From DATBRC01 sp036560485 (GTDB lineage: Bacteria; Pseudomonadota; Gammaproteobacteria; Burkholderiales; Burkholderiaceae_D): DNA of 64,000 bases. Position 1 is the first letter of the stretch; each line of letters opens with the position of its first letter. The translations under genes and the position numbers were made by a program. Positions 25,477-34,887 of the stretch are shown in pieces. Under the pieces are notes generated by a model. That model was not told the DNA's origin and did not search any database. It worked only from the letters and a program-made list of their open reading frames with translations. The DNA is taken from contig DATBRC010000067.1 of NCBI GenBank assembly GCA_036560485.1, positions 1-64,000 on the forward strand, in the 5' to 3' direction.

Positions 25477-26549
25477 TGCCCGTCAACCCGACATCGCCGG
25501 CGCAGCAGCGCCCTGTTATCGCAATCACTTGCGGTGAGCCGGCCGGGATCGGTCCTGAAATCGCGCTCAAGGCTGCGCTCCAATTACATGCTGATGCCAA
25601 TTGTGTATTGATCGGCGATGCAGCATTTCTTTCTCTTACCGCAGCAGAACTTGACCCATCAATCCAACTGCTTGCGCTATCCGTGCAGGCATTGCGCAAT
25701 AGCGGTTTGCCGCACATTCCTGACGGCAGAATCGCGGTCATCGATTGCCCGTTGGAAGTCAATGTGGTGCCAGGGCAGTTGAATGCAAAAAACGGCCGTG
25801 CCGTTTTGCAGACGCTGGATATTGCGATCGAGGGCGTGCAACAACGCTGGTTTGATGCGATCGCGACTGCACCACTGCAAAAAAGCACCATCAATGATGC
25901 CGGTGTGCCGTTCAGCGGCCATACCGAATATTTGGCAGACAAAACCGGCACAGCACAAGTCGTGATGATGCTGGCGTCGGGCAGCGATCCTGCTGCGCAT
26001 CCATTGCGTGTTGCGTTGGCAACCACGCATCTGGCATTGAAAGATGTGCCGGCTGCGATCACCTTCGACAACCTGACGCGCACGCTGGATATTATTCAAC
26101 ATGATTTGCAAACAAAATTCGGATTGCCCAAACCGAAAATTTTAGTCACAGGTTTGAATCCGCATGCAGGGGAAGGCGGCTATCTCGGTCGCGAAGAAAT
26201 CGATGTGATCACGCCTGCGATTCAAGCAGCGAAAGCGCGCGGCATCGATGCCAACGGCCCTTATCCTGCCGATACGCTATTCCAACCGCGATATCTGGAC
26301 TCAGCGGATTGCGTGCTGGCGATGTACCATGATCAGGGTTTGCCGGTGTTGAAGTACATGAGCTTCGGGCATGGCATCAATATCACGCTCGGCTTGCCGC
26401 TTATCCGCACATCGGTCGATCATGGCACCGCGCTTGATCTTGCTGTGAAGGGATTGGGACATGCCGATCACGGCAGCATGGTCGAAGCGGTCAAGGCAGC
26501 AATGCAGATGGCTGCAGCGTCACGCGCCGCCTCGCGCACGAAATCATGA
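25476..26549 (+). CDS. pdxA: 4-hydroxythreonine-4-phosphate dehydrogenase PdxA
   Basis: PdxA oxidises 4-phosphohydroxy-L-threonine with NAD+ in pyridoxal 5'-phosphate synthesis. The 357 residues show the N-terminal TCGEPAGIGPEIALKAAL and the metal-site histidines in PFSGHTEYLADKTG, ATTHLALKDVP and AMYHDQGLPVLKYMSFG. The C-terminal ITLGLPLIRTSVDHGTALDLA is typical. It is coupled to surA (TAATG) and to rsmA (ATGA overlap). The surA-pdxA-rsmA order is conserved in proteobacteria. Confidence 0.96.
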   Translation: MPVNPTSPAQQRPVIAITCGEPAGIGPEIALKAALQLHADANCVLIGDAAFLSLTAAELDPSIQLLALSVQALRNSGLPHIPDGRIAVIDCPLEVNVVPGQLNAKNGRAVLQTLDIAIEGVQQRWFDAIATAPLQKSTINDAGVPFSGHTEYLADKTGTAQVVMMLASGSDPAAHPLRVALATTHLALKDVPAAITFDNLTRTLDIIQHDLQTKFGLPKPKILVTGLNPHAGEGGYLGREEIDVITPAIQAAKARGIDANGPYPADTLFQPRYLDSADCVLAMYHDQGLPVLKYMSFGHGINITLGLPLIRTSVDHGTALDLAVKGLGHADHGSMVEAVKAAMQMAAASRAASRTKS

Positions 26550-27322
26550 AGCATATTCCACGCAAACGTTTTGGTCAGAACTTCCTGACCGATCAAGTCG
26601 TCTTGCACAACATCATTCGTGCGATCGATCCGCAGCCGGACGATGTGATGGTGGAAATCGGCCCCGGCCTTGCAGCGATGACGAGTTTGTTACTGCAGTC
26701 ACTCAAGCAATTGCATGTGGTTGAGCTGGACCGCGATCTGGTGACGCGCTTGCAAAAAAACTTCGATGCCAATCGCTTGATCGTGCATTCTGCCGATGCG
26801 TTGCAATTCGATTTTGCCGGCATCCCTGTGGTGACCGGCAAGAAGTTACGAGTAGTCGGCAATCTGCCGTACAACATCTCCAGCCCCTTGTTATTCCATC
26901 TTGCGCAGATCGCGCCGCAAGTGCAGGATCAGCATTTCATGCTGCAAAAGGAAGTGGTCGAGCGCATGGTGGCCGAGCCGGGCAGCAAGACCTATGGGCG
27001 CTTGTCGGTGATGCTGCAATGGCGATATCACATGGAGTTGATGTTCATCGTGCCGCCCGAAGCCTTCGACCCGCCGCCACGTGTCGAATCTGCCATTGTG
27101 CGCATGATTCCGATTGCACAGCCGCTTGCTTGCGAGCAGGCGAAGCTGGAACAAGTGGTGTTGAAGGCATTTTCGCAGCGGCGTAAAGTATTGCGCAATT
27201 GCGTCGCCGGCATGTTTACGGAAAACGAATTGATCGACGCCGGTGTAGATCCGCAAGCGCGGCCGGAGATGGTGCCGATGGAGCAGTTTGTTGCATTGGC
27301 AAACCGGTTGGTGGTTGGGTAA
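26546..27322 (+). CDS. rsmA: 16S rRNA dimethyladenosine transferase RsmA (KsgA)
   Basis: RsmA dimethylates two adjacent adenosines (A1518 and A1519 in E. coli numbering) near the 3' end of 16S rRNA during small-subunit maturation. The 258 residues start KHIPRKRFGQNFLTDQ. The SAM-binding motif is MVEIGPGLAAMT, and the catalytic NLPYNISSPLLFHL is present. The C-terminal helical domain contains FSQRRKVLRNCVAGMF. It is the last gene of the lptD-surA-pdxA-rsmA run and is followed by an inverted repeat. Confidence 0.96.
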   Translation: MKHIPRKRFGQNFLTDQVVLHNIIRAIDPQPDDVMVEIGPGLAAMTSLLLQSLKQLHVVELDRDLVTRLQKNFDANRLIVHSADALQFDFAGIPVVTGKKLRVVGNLPYNISSPLLFHLAQIAPQVQDQHFMLQKEVVERMVAEPGSKTYGRLSVMLQWRYHMELMFIVPPEAFDPPPRVESAIVRMIPIAQPLACEQAKLEQVVLKAFSQRRKVLRNCVAGMFTENELIDAGVDPQARPEMVPMEQFVALANRLVVG

Positions 27323-27336
27323 TGCATTAAAAAAAT

Positions 27337-27434
27337 GTCCATGAAAAGCACGAAAGATTCATTAAGGATTTCATCCATCAATCGCAGTCGCATAATATTA
27401 AAAGCGAATTAAATTTTCCGTGCTTTTCGTGGAG
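27337..27434. repeat. Imperfect inverted repeat after rsmA
   Basis: CCATGAAAAGCACG at 27339-27352 and CGTGCTTTTCGTGG at 27419-27432 are complementary at 13 of 14 positions, and pairing extends a few bases further on each side. About 66 bases lie between the arms, so it is a loose foldback rather than a classic terminator. The second arm ends 31 bases before the enoyl-CoA hydratase start, so it is also part of that gene's leader. Confidence 0.6.
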
Positions 27435-27462
27435 TCTATTTGCATTTATGCAGGAGCATTTC

Positions 27463-28254
27463 ATGTCCAAGTATATTCAAACTGAACTGACCGATCAGGT
27501 ATTGGTCATCACACTCAACCGCACGCGTGCGCAAAACGCATTGATTCCCGCGCTGCTTGCTGAAGTCATTCATGTGTTCACCGATGCACGCGACAGGCTT
27601 GATATTCGTGCAGTAGTATTGCAAGCCAACGGCCCAGCCTTTTCAATCGGCGGCGATATTCATGGTTTCAAACAACAATTTCCCGACATCCGCGACTATG
27701 CGCTCGATATCGTCGGCAAGTTGAATCAGATGATGATGGCGATGATTGATTTGCCGCAGCCGATCATCACAGCAGTGCATGGTGTGGTGACTGGCGGTTC
27801 ACTTGGGTTTGTGTTGGCATCCGACTTGGTATTGCTGGCACCGGAAGCTGTTTTCAAGGCGCATTATCCAAGTGCCGGCTTCTCACCGGATGGCGGGTGG
27901 GGTGTGCTGTTGCCTCGTATCATCGGGCAGCGGCGTGCATCGGAATGTCTATTGCTGAACCAATCCTTTTCCGCGCGACAAGCAGTCGATTGGGGCATCG
28001 CCAATCGCGTCGTGCCACAAGCCGAGTTACGTGAACTGACACAAAAGATGGCGCGCAAGATTGCGCATTATCCATCGGGTTCCATGCGTAACAGCAAGCA
28101 GCTGTTATGGCGCGAGCGCGACCAAATTGCGATTGATCTGGAGCTGGAACGTCAAAAATTTGTGCAGCAGATTATGCACAAGGATGCGCATGACGGTGTG
28201 CTCAGATTCCTGGAAACCTTCAAGGATTATCCTCAACCTGAAGATCATCAATAA
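27463..28254 (+). CDS. Enoyl-CoA hydratase/isomerase family protein
   Basis: A 263-residue crotonase-fold protein. The oxyanion-hole segments are visible as AFSIGGDIHGFK and HGVVTGGSLGFVLASDLVLLA. In the second, the positions of the usual catalytic glutamates read differently (PSAGFSPDGGWGVLLPRIIG), so hydratase activity is not certain and isomerase or other crotonase chemistry is possible. The ATG has AGGAG seven bases upstream; an in-frame ATG at 27448 is less likely. A terminator follows, so it is probably transcribed separately from the ligase downstream despite the shared theme of acyl-CoA metabolism. Confidence 0.82.
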   Translation: MSKYIQTELTDQVLVITLNRTRAQNALIPALLAEVIHVFTDARDRLDIRAVVLQANGPAFSIGGDIHGFKQQFPDIRDYALDIVGKLNQMMMAMIDLPQPIITAVHGVVTGGSLGFVLASDLVLLAPEAVFKAHYPSAGFSPDGGWGVLLPRIIGQRRASECLLLNQSFSARQAVDWGIANRVVPQAELRELTQKMARKIAHYPSGSMRNSKQLLWRERDQIAIDLELERQKFVQQIMHKDAHDGVLRFLETFKDYPQPEDHQ

Positions 28255-28312
28255 AAGAAAGCAATCTCGCGGAACTATTTTCCACTGAGATAGGTTCCAA
28301 GTCAGATAATTC

Positions 28313-28335
28313 CACCATCCGCGATGGTGTTTTTT
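28313..28335 (+). terminator. Rho-independent terminator after the enoyl-CoA hydratase gene
   Basis: CACCATC (28313-28319) pairs with GATGGTG (28323-28329) around a three-base loop and is followed by TTTTTT. It lies 58 bases after the stop and 52 before the next start. Confidence 0.85.
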
Positions 28336-28386
28336 CGGGCTATTGCATAAGATAGCGGCTCTACACAGAAGATTCAGGGAGTCACC

Positions 28387-29910
28387 ATGTACGTGATCGA
28401 TTGGTTAAGCAAGCAGGCGAATCACCGCCCGAATAAAGTCGCATTGGTCGATGTCGATAGTCAGCGCGAAGTAACCTATCTGCAGTTCGATACGCGCGCC
28501 AGCCGCTTTGCCGAATTTTTGCGCGACGAGTGGAAAGTGCAAAAGGGCGATCGCGTTGCGGTGCTCGCGCACAATTCCAGCGACTATCTCGAAATGCTGT
28601 ACGGCTGCGCCAAGATCGGCGCGATCATGGTGTGCCTGAACTGGAGGTTGTCGGTCGCCGAGTTGGACTTCATCATCGCCGACGCGAAGCCGGTGGCACT
28701 GATCTTTGGCGATAATTTTGCCGAACAGGGCAAGGCATTGATGTCGTATGAGACGATCAAGTATGGCATGGTGGTAGGCGGACAAGCGTCGCTCGACAAT
28801 GCGCCGAACTACGAAGCTTGTCTGGAAAAATCATCCGGCAGGCGAATTCAAATGCCGAACTGGCCGATGGATGAAGCATGGCATTTGCTTTACACGTCTG
28901 GCACCACAGGCAAGCCGAAAGGCGTGTTGCAAACCTACGGCATGGTGTTCTTCAACGCAGTCAATTGCATGCTGCATGCCGATATTACTTCCAACGATGT
29001 GCTGCTCAACGTGCTGCCGTTCTTTCATACCGGCGGTTTGAACCTGTTTGCCAATCCAGTCCTGTTTTGCGGCGGCACTGTTTACGTCACGCGTCAATTC
29101 GATGTGAACACGACGATCGAATTGTTGAATTCAAAAATCACGATGTTCCTTGGTGTGCCCGCTGTGTATTTGATGATTTCGCAGCATCCGAAGTTCAAGG
29201 AATATTCATTCAAGAATATTCGTAATTTGTCAGCAGGCGGCGCGCCGATACCAAGCAGCTTGCTGGAAGAATTCCTCGCGAAGAACCTGCCGATTTGTTT
29301 CGGCTTCGGCATGACCGAGACCGGCCCAACAGTATTCCTGAGTGATGCAGAAACCGCATCGAAAAAAGTCGGCACTGTCGGCAAGTCTGTTGTGTTTGCC
29401 GAGACGCGCATCATCGATGCCAACGGCAAGGACGTCAAACCTGGCGAGCGTGGCGAATTGATCATCCGCGGTCCAGGCATCACACCGGGATACTGGAAAC
29501 TGCCGGATGCTACAGCCAAATCGATAGTCGACGGTTGGCTCTACACGGGCGACATCGCGTATTACGACGACGATGGTGATTACTACATCGTCGACCGTTC
29601 GAAGGACATGTTTATCTCCGGCGGCGAGAACGTCTATCCTGCAGAAGTGGAAAATGTTCTGTATGAGCTGGAAGCGGTGAAAGAAGTCGCCGTGATCGGT
29701 GTCGCCGACGAGAAGTGGGGTGAAGTCGGCAAGGCCATCATCGCAATCGCAGCGGGACATAACCTGACAGAAGAAGAAGCGAAAACACATTGCCGCAATA
29801 AACTTGCAGGCTACAAAGTGCCGAAACATTTTATGTTTGTCGATGCATTACCGCGCAACGCAGCAGGTAAAGTCGAGAAGCACGTCTTGAGAAAAACTTA
29901 CGCGGAATAA
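28387..29910 (+). CDS. AMP-dependent acyl-CoA synthetase/ligase
   Basis: A 507-residue ANL-superfamily ligase that activates a carboxylic acid with ATP and joins it to CoA. The P-loop LLYTSGTTGKPKGV, the aromatic motif FGFGMTETGP, the hinge YYIVDRSKDMFISGGENVYP and the catalytic lysine region NAAGKVEKHVLRK are all present. The substrate cannot be read from sequence; medium- or long-chain or aromatic acids are all possible. The first gene after the terminator at 28335, it is followed nine bases later by the MaoC gene, so the two likely form one operon. Confidence 0.9.
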   Translation: MYVIDWLSKQANHRPNKVALVDVDSQREVTYLQFDTRASRFAEFLRDEWKVQKGDRVAVLAHNSSDYLEMLYGCAKIGAIMVCLNWRLSVAELDFIIADAKPVALIFGDNFAEQGKALMSYETIKYGMVVGGQASLDNAPNYEACLEKSSGRRIQMPNWPMDEAWHLLYTSGTTGKPKGVLQTYGMVFFNAVNCMLHADITSNDVLLNVLPFFHTGGLNLFANPVLFCGGTVYVTRQFDVNTTIELLNSKITMFLGVPAVYLMISQHPKFKEYSFKNIRNLSAGGAPIPSSLLEEFLAKNLPICFGFGMTETGPTVFLSDAETASKKVGTVGKSVVFAETRIIDANGKDVKPGERGELIIRGPGITPGYWKLPDATAKSIVDGWLYTGDIAYYDDDGDYYIVDRSKDMFISGGENVYPAEVENVLYELEAVKEVAVIGVADEKWGEVGKAIIAIAAGHNLTEEEAKTHCRNKLAGYKVPKHFMFVDALPRNAAGKVEKHVLRKTYAE

Positions 29911-29919
29911 TACATCGCC

Positions 29920-30795
29920 ATGACCTATCCCATCGGTTTTACACACTATTTCAAACGCGTCTTTACGCAAGGCGATTTCGATCGTTTTGCCGCACTGTCT
30001 TATGACGATAACCCGATACACTGCGATCCCGTATTTGCCAAGACCAGCCATTTCGGCGCGACCGTCGCACATGGCATGATGCTTTACAGTACGATCTGTA
30101 AAGGATTGTCGGAAATTTTCGGTCCGCAGATTGTGCAGTTGGAGCAAGAGCTGATGTTCCCTAATCCGACTTACGTCGGTGACGTGATAACTGTTCACAT
30201 CGAAGTGACTGCATCTCACACCGATGGCTCGTTAAGCGTCAATACCACGCTCAGTAAAGTTGCACCGCAAGGCGGCAAGCTGATCACATGCCAAGGCAGC
30301 AGCCGTCTCTGCCCATCCGGGGTGAAGGCATCGATTGATCCGTGGTCGATTGCAGATAATGCGAGTGAAGATGCCGAATTCTATGGTCTCAAACTTGGCG
30401 CGTGCGCCAGCAGTACGCGCACTTTTACTGACGCTGATTTGGAAGAATATGCCGATCTGACCGGTGACAAAAATCCGTTGTTCCGTTGCGCGGTCACTGC
30501 ACGTGCAGCAGGTTATGCAGACCGTTTGATTCCAGGCCCGCTGTTGTCGGGCATGTTTTCCGACCTGCTCGGCACCAAATTACCAGGACGTGGCACAGGC
30601 TGGATGAAACAAAGAAACCGCTTTACGCATCCGGCTTATATTGGACAAGCGCTCACTGCGACGGTAGAGATTATTCGGCTGCGTGCTGATAAGGAGTTGG
30701 TGAATTTGAAGAGTACTGTTACTGCATCGGATGGCACGGTTGTATGCGATGGGGAGACGTTGGTGTTGGTGCGGAATTTGCAGCAAAAAAGATAA
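29920..30795 (+). CDS. Tandem hot-dog MaoC-like dehydratase
   Basis: The 291 residues contain two MaoC-type hot-dog domains. In the first, SYDDNPIHCDP provides the hydratase motif with Asp29/30, Asn31 and His34, followed by GATVAHGMML. In the second (from about residue 165), the equivalent YADLTGDKNPLFRC keeps Asp183 and Asn185 but has Phe188 where the catalytic His would be. Only the first site is therefore likely to be active, as in eukaryotic type 2 hydratases where one half supplies the site. It lies directly after the acyl-CoA ligase and probably hydrates or dehydrates its CoA product. Confidence 0.85.
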   Translation: MTYPIGFTHYFKRVFTQGDFDRFAALSYDDNPIHCDPVFAKTSHFGATVAHGMMLYSTICKGLSEIFGPQIVQLEQELMFPNPTYVGDVITVHIEVTASHTDGSLSVNTTLSKVAPQGGKLITCQGSSRLCPSGVKASIDPWSIADNASEDAEFYGLKLGACASSTRTFTDADLEEYADLTGDKNPLFRCAVTARAAGYADRLIPGPLLSGMFSDLLGTKLPGRGTGWMKQRNRFTHPAYIGQALTATVEIIRLRADKELVNLKSTVTASDGTVVCDGETLVLVRNLQQKR

Positions 30796-30897
30796 AAACA
30801 CCATAAGATGGCAAGACAGAGAGTGGTGTCAGAGAAGCTAATGAAAACGATGGTTTATTGCTTTCTGGGCGCAGACATCATTACCTCGGGGCACTAC

Positions 30898-33435
30898 TTA
30901 TTCAGCTTGTTCGCTAGCGAAAAGGTCTTTTTCTGAAAACTTCAGTGCACTATCGAGCACCTCGAAAAACTCATCGGTATTGATCGGTTTGGTCAGATAG
31001 CGGAAGAAACCCGTCGACATGCTTTGGGCAACATCACACGGCATCGCATTGGCAGATAGCGCAATCACAGGCGTTTGTGTAGTGACAGGGTCTGCGCGCA
31101 GAATCAACATCGCCTCATCGCCACTCATCCCAGGCAAACTGATGTCCATTAGGATCACAGCCGGTTTATGTGCGCGTGCCATACCGATTCCAAGTTTGCC
31201 ATCGGTCGCTGTTATGAGACGCAAATTGGGGCGAAAGGCAATTAATTCTCGAATCAGAATCAAATTTGCGGCATTGTCTTCCACATACAATATCGTGCGC
31301 AATGGCGTGGCATTTTGTTCTGTATTGGCTGGCGTATCAGCTATCGCATTTGACATAGCAATGTCCTTGCCATCCGTATATGGCACAACACGAGTCGATT
31401 GCAATTCAATCCAAAATACACTGCCTACTCCAGCTGTGCTCGTCACGCCGATGGTGCCACCCATCAGCTCAACTAATCGTTTGGTTACGATCAGTCCGAT
31501 ACCGGTTCCTTCTTCCTTGCCGCTTTCCTGTCCGAGCCGATTGAATGGCTGGAAAAGTTGTTCCAATTGAGCCGAATCGAGTCCTGCGCCATTGTCCTGG
31601 ATCGTGATCCGCATACTGTCGGAAGGCAAGGCAGTGTAGCCGACGACAACCGAACTTCCGTCTCGATTATATTTGACGGCGTTCGACAACAGATTGAGCA
31701 GTACCTGTTTCAAGCGTGTGCGATCCGCAACAACGTACAAATGTTCATCGGCAGGAAACACCAGGCGAATATCTCGTTCGTCGGCCATCGGTTTGATCAT
31801 CTCCTGACATGTACGCATGGTTTCCGTCAGAGAAACGGATTCCAGCGACAACGAAAGCGTTCCAGATTCGACCCTCGCCAAATCCAAAATCTCATTGATC
31901 AGCGCCAACAGATGTTTGCCGGCCTTCACGATATGAAAGGTGAAATCCTTTCTTTGTTCAGCTGTCACTGGCAAGGATTCTGACACCAGAACTTGCGCGA
32001 AGCCGAGAATTGCATTGAGTGGCGTACGTAGTTCATGGCTCATATTGGCGAGAAATGTCGACTTTGCTCTGTTCGCTTGCTCGGCAGAAGACCTTGCTTG
32101 CGTTAATTCCATAATGAAGCGCTTGCGTTCGCTGATGTCACGAAGTGTCCCGATAAATAGCCGTTCACCATGCACCACGAAATCATTGATCGATAATTCA
32201 AGAGGAATATGCCGTCCGTCTTTATGCAGTCCTTCGACTTCGCTGTTTGTATCGAGAATTTTTGCATTGTCCGTTTGACGGTGAATATGCTCATCACGTT
32301 TGAAGTCGGGCATCAACGTTAGAATGTCGAGACTAATGACCTCGGTAACTGAGTAACCAAATATCCGTTCCACGGCAGGATTGGCGCTTCTGATGATGCC
32401 GTTTGAATCAATCGTGATCACGCAATCCAAAATGTTCTGTACAACCGCACGAATTTCTTCTTCCTTGTAGTGCAATTCTTCAAGTGCCTCGGCATATTGT
32501 GTAGCACGATCCTCGTTTTGAGTATTGAGCCGCTGTAAATCCGCGGTGCGCACCAGCACGTTTTCATGTGCGATGACTAGTCGGGCATAAAGCTTGTTAT
32601 TTTCCAATAAAAGTGCGATCAGTACACAACTCGCCGCCACCAATCCGTAACTTCTGCCTGCATACCAGCCAACATCAAAACGCCCCGCATTCAGCACAGC
32701 CGACAATGCAATATCAGAGAGCCACGCACACATTACGACCAATAGCCAGAGATCAAGCATTGAACGGGTTTTATATCGCCACAATATAGACAATGCGAGC
32801 ACAGTGATTACCCAAGTACTGGTGAGAACCACATGCCCCATAAAACTGTAGTGGCCGGAAACCAATATGGCCGGCAGTACATCGTGATTCACTGTGGTCA
32901 ACCACGTGAATCCGCCTGCCATAACAACAGCCGTCGCAATGCCAAACCAGATGGCAATATACGGGCGAGGAATCAATCGCGCTTTTTCACGGTCCTGATG
33001 GTTGAGTAGTGAGTAAGCGATGATGCAAAGCGGGAAACCGGAATGCCAGAACGTATATATCCATGCAGTGCTCTGTGAACCTGCTCCAAGCAATCCAGTA
33101 GGAGAAAATAATCCCGGAAATGTCAGCGCATGAGGAATTGTGATGATGGCGGTAAACAGATAGCCGCTAGCCAACACCAGCAATGCCCTTGAACGCAGAA
33201 TACTGAAATGGCCGAAAAGCAGTACTGCGGTAATCAGATCGTTGATTAACAACGCTGATTCATAGATTGGAATAAAGGCAGTTACTGGAGCAAGCTGGAC
33301 TTTGGCAAATGGAGCGATTACCAGAAAAACGACAATGGACGCCAGCGCGACTGTCAAAGCCAGTTTTCGCACATGCGGTTCTACGGGCATTGCAGGCAAC
33401 AACAGTAAACTCTCTGCGGGTAACGGCTCCGCCAT
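30898..33435 (-). CDS. MASE4 hybrid sensor histidine kinase with receiver domain
   Basis: An 845-residue membrane signalling protein. The N-terminal part (about 20-280) has eight or more hydrophobic segments and fits the MASE4 sensor (FIPIYESALLINDLITAVLLFGHF in two parts). A coiled linker and a PAS domain (about 325-440, DCVITIDSNGIIRSANPAVERIFG) follow. The HisKA has phospho-acceptor His467 in MSHELRTPLN. The ATPase shows N-box NLLSNAVKYN, G1 DNGAGLD and G2 GTGIGL. A C-terminal receiver (about 713-830) has phospho-acceptor Asp764 (ILMDISLPG). GGGGAA precedes the start. No response regulator gene is adjacent, so the output partner is elsewhere. Confidence 0.93.
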   Translation of the reverse strand: MAEPLPAESLLLLPAMPVEPHVRKLALTVALASIVVFLVIAPFAKVQLAPVTAFIPIYESALLINDLITAVLLFGHFSILRSRALLVLASGYLFTAIITIPHALTFPGLFSPTGLLGAGSQSTAWIYTFWHSGFPLCIIAYSLLNHQDREKARLIPRPYIAIWFGIATAVVMAGGFTWLTTVNHDVLPAILVSGHYSFMGHVVLTSTWVITVLALSILWRYKTRSMLDLWLLVVMCAWLSDIALSAVLNAGRFDVGWYAGRSYGLVAASCVLIALLLENNKLYARLVIAHENVLVRTADLQRLNTQNEDRATQYAEALEELHYKEEEIRAVVQNILDCVITIDSNGIIRSANPAVERIFGYSVTEVISLDILTLMPDFKRDEHIHRQTDNAKILDTNSEVEGLHKDGRHIPLELSINDFVVHGERLFIGTLRDISERKRFIMELTQARSSAEQANRAKSTFLANMSHELRTPLNAILGFAQVLVSESLPVTAEQRKDFTFHIVKAGKHLLALINEILDLARVESGTLSLSLESVSLTETMRTCQEMIKPMADERDIRLVFPADEHLYVVADRTRLKQVLLNLLSNAVKYNRDGSSVVVGYTALPSDSMRITIQDNGAGLDSAQLEQLFQPFNRLGQESGKEEGTGIGLIVTKRLVELMGGTIGVTSTAGVGSVFWIELQSTRVVPYTDGKDIAMSNAIADTPANTEQNATPLRTILYVEDNAANLILIRELIAFRPNLRLITATDGKLGIGMARAHKPAVILMDISLPGMSGDEAMLILRADPVTTQTPVIALSANAMPCDVAQSMSTGFFRYLTKPINTDEFFEVLDSALKFSEKDLFASEQAE

Positions 33436-33662
33436 ATTTCCCCCAAAATGATGAAGTTAGTTTAGCCTTCAAGAGTATTATTTCTTGCAGTGTAGAAGAT
33501 TATCATCTGTTTTGATATGCCATATATATGGTATATGGGAGGCGACGCTTGGTTTGGGAAAGAAGGCAGAGCGTTCGTTTTGGACTGATGTCTGATGTAT
33601 AACTAGTCAACCTCAATTTGTTGTGCGTCCTATAACTTGGTCATTGTAAATAAATTACGGCT

Positions 33663-34877
33663 ATGCCCAATACTTTGAATTTCTACCGCGATTTGCCCGC
33701 GATCTCGTCCTTCTCAGAAGTGACCGAGTATCGCTTGCATGCCGACATGCCGAACGATTGGTGGGTCGTGATTGCCGATGTGGCAGGATCCACCAAGGCG
33801 ATTGAAGCGGGCGCATACAAGGATGTGAATACGGTTGGCGTGGCTTGTATTGCGGCAGTGATCAATGTCGATCGCAATATCGATTTGCCGTTTATCTTCG
33901 GTGGCGATGGCGCGACATTTGCCGTGCCGGATCAGTTGCGCGAGCAAGTGGTGCTGGCATTGCGCGCTGCGCAGCAACTGTCGCGCGAAAGTTTCGGATT
34001 GACGTTGCGAGTGGGACTGGTGCGCGTCGATGAATTAACTGCGCAAGGTTATTGGGTGCGAATAGGGAAGGTACGCTTATCGCCGCATGTAACGCAGCCG
34101 GTATTGTCAGGTCGCGGCTGGGAAGAAGCGGAAAAACGCGTCAAGACACCGGGCGCAGTTGGCGTGTTGCGTGTAGAAGAAAATGAAGGACCTATAGTCG
34201 GCAGCTTCGAAGGGTTCGAGTGCCGCTGGAAAGGCGTGCCGCATTTTAACGGTCACAAGTTGTCCTTGCTGATTACCGCAACATCTTCCGACGCCGACGT
34301 TAATTTTAAAACCTATCAACGTGTGTTCGACCAGATCATGCTGATCTACGGTGATGTGGCGCGCTATCATCCGTTGCGTGCCGATCGCATGCGCTTGACG
34401 TTCAATCCGCGCAAGCTCTCGCATGAATGGCGCGTGCGCGCCGCACATCTTGCGTCAGTGCAGCGCTGCTTTTACTTCAAGCGCATGCTGTTTTTTAACT
34501 TGACGGGTTTGATTCTGTTTGCATTGAAGCGCGACACCAAGACAGTGCGTTGGACTCGCTATCGCAGCGAGCTGGTAGAGAATTCAGACTTCCGTAAATT
34601 CGACGGTACGTTGCGCATGGTCATCGACGGCAGTGATGCGCAGGCAGAACAGCTGCAGCGTTATTTGGAGGCGGAGTATCGCAAAGGATTGCTGGTCTAT
34701 GGCATGCATAAATCGCGCGAGGCGTTATTGACCTGCATAGTTCAATCCTACAACGGCAACCATCAGCATTTTGTCGATGGCAGCGACGGCGGATATGCAT
34801 TGGCGGCGCGCGAGTTGAAGCGGCGGCTCTCGGAAAAACCTGCAGCATTAGAGGCGGATACTCAACGGCTGACATGA
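33663..34877 (+). CDS. DUF3095 family protein
   Basis: A 404-residue protein of the DUF3095 family. The N-terminal half resembles a class III nucleotide cyclase fold: WVVIADVAGSTKAIEAGAYKDVN places an Asp in the first strand, FIFGGDGATFAVP gives a GGDGA turn, and RVGLVRVDEL follows. The remainder, with an internal hydrophobic stretch (FFNLTGLILFALKR), is not assigned. Whether it makes a cyclic nucleotide is unknown; catalytic purine-recognition residues cannot be judged by eye. It stands between a histidine kinase (divergent) and the HExxH protein (convergent). Confidence 0.8.
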   Translation: MPNTLNFYRDLPAISSFSEVTEYRLHADMPNDWWVVIADVAGSTKAIEAGAYKDVNTVGVACIAAVINVDRNIDLPFIFGGDGATFAVPDQLREQVVLALRAAQQLSRESFGLTLRVGLVRVDELTAQGYWVRIGKVRLSPHVTQPVLSGRGWEEAEKRVKTPGAVGVLRVEENEGPIVGSFEGFECRWKGVPHFNGHKLSLLITATSSDADVNFKTYQRVFDQIMLIYGDVARYHPLRADRMRLTFNPRKLSHEWRVRAAHLASVQRCFYFKRMLFFNLTGLILFALKRDTKTVRWTRYRSELVENSDFRKFDGTLRMVIDGSDAQAEQLQRYLEAEYRKGLLVYGMHKSREALLTCIVQSYNGNHQHFVDGSDGGYALAARELKRRLSEKPAALEADTQRLT

Positions 34878-34887
34878 GTCGATGAGG

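Noticed and set aside
25061..26083. A 340-codon minus-strand open frame opposite surA and pdxA
   Set aside because: It lies fully antisense to two well-supported genes, has no domain features, and is rich in residues typical of antisense translation.
33515..33536. A TA-rich palindrome (CCATATATATGG core) upstream of the histidine kinase gene
   Set aside because: Superficially like the CATCCCATA palindrome but lacks the CCC/GGG arms and the -10 spacing; AT-rich promoters give such palindromes by chance.
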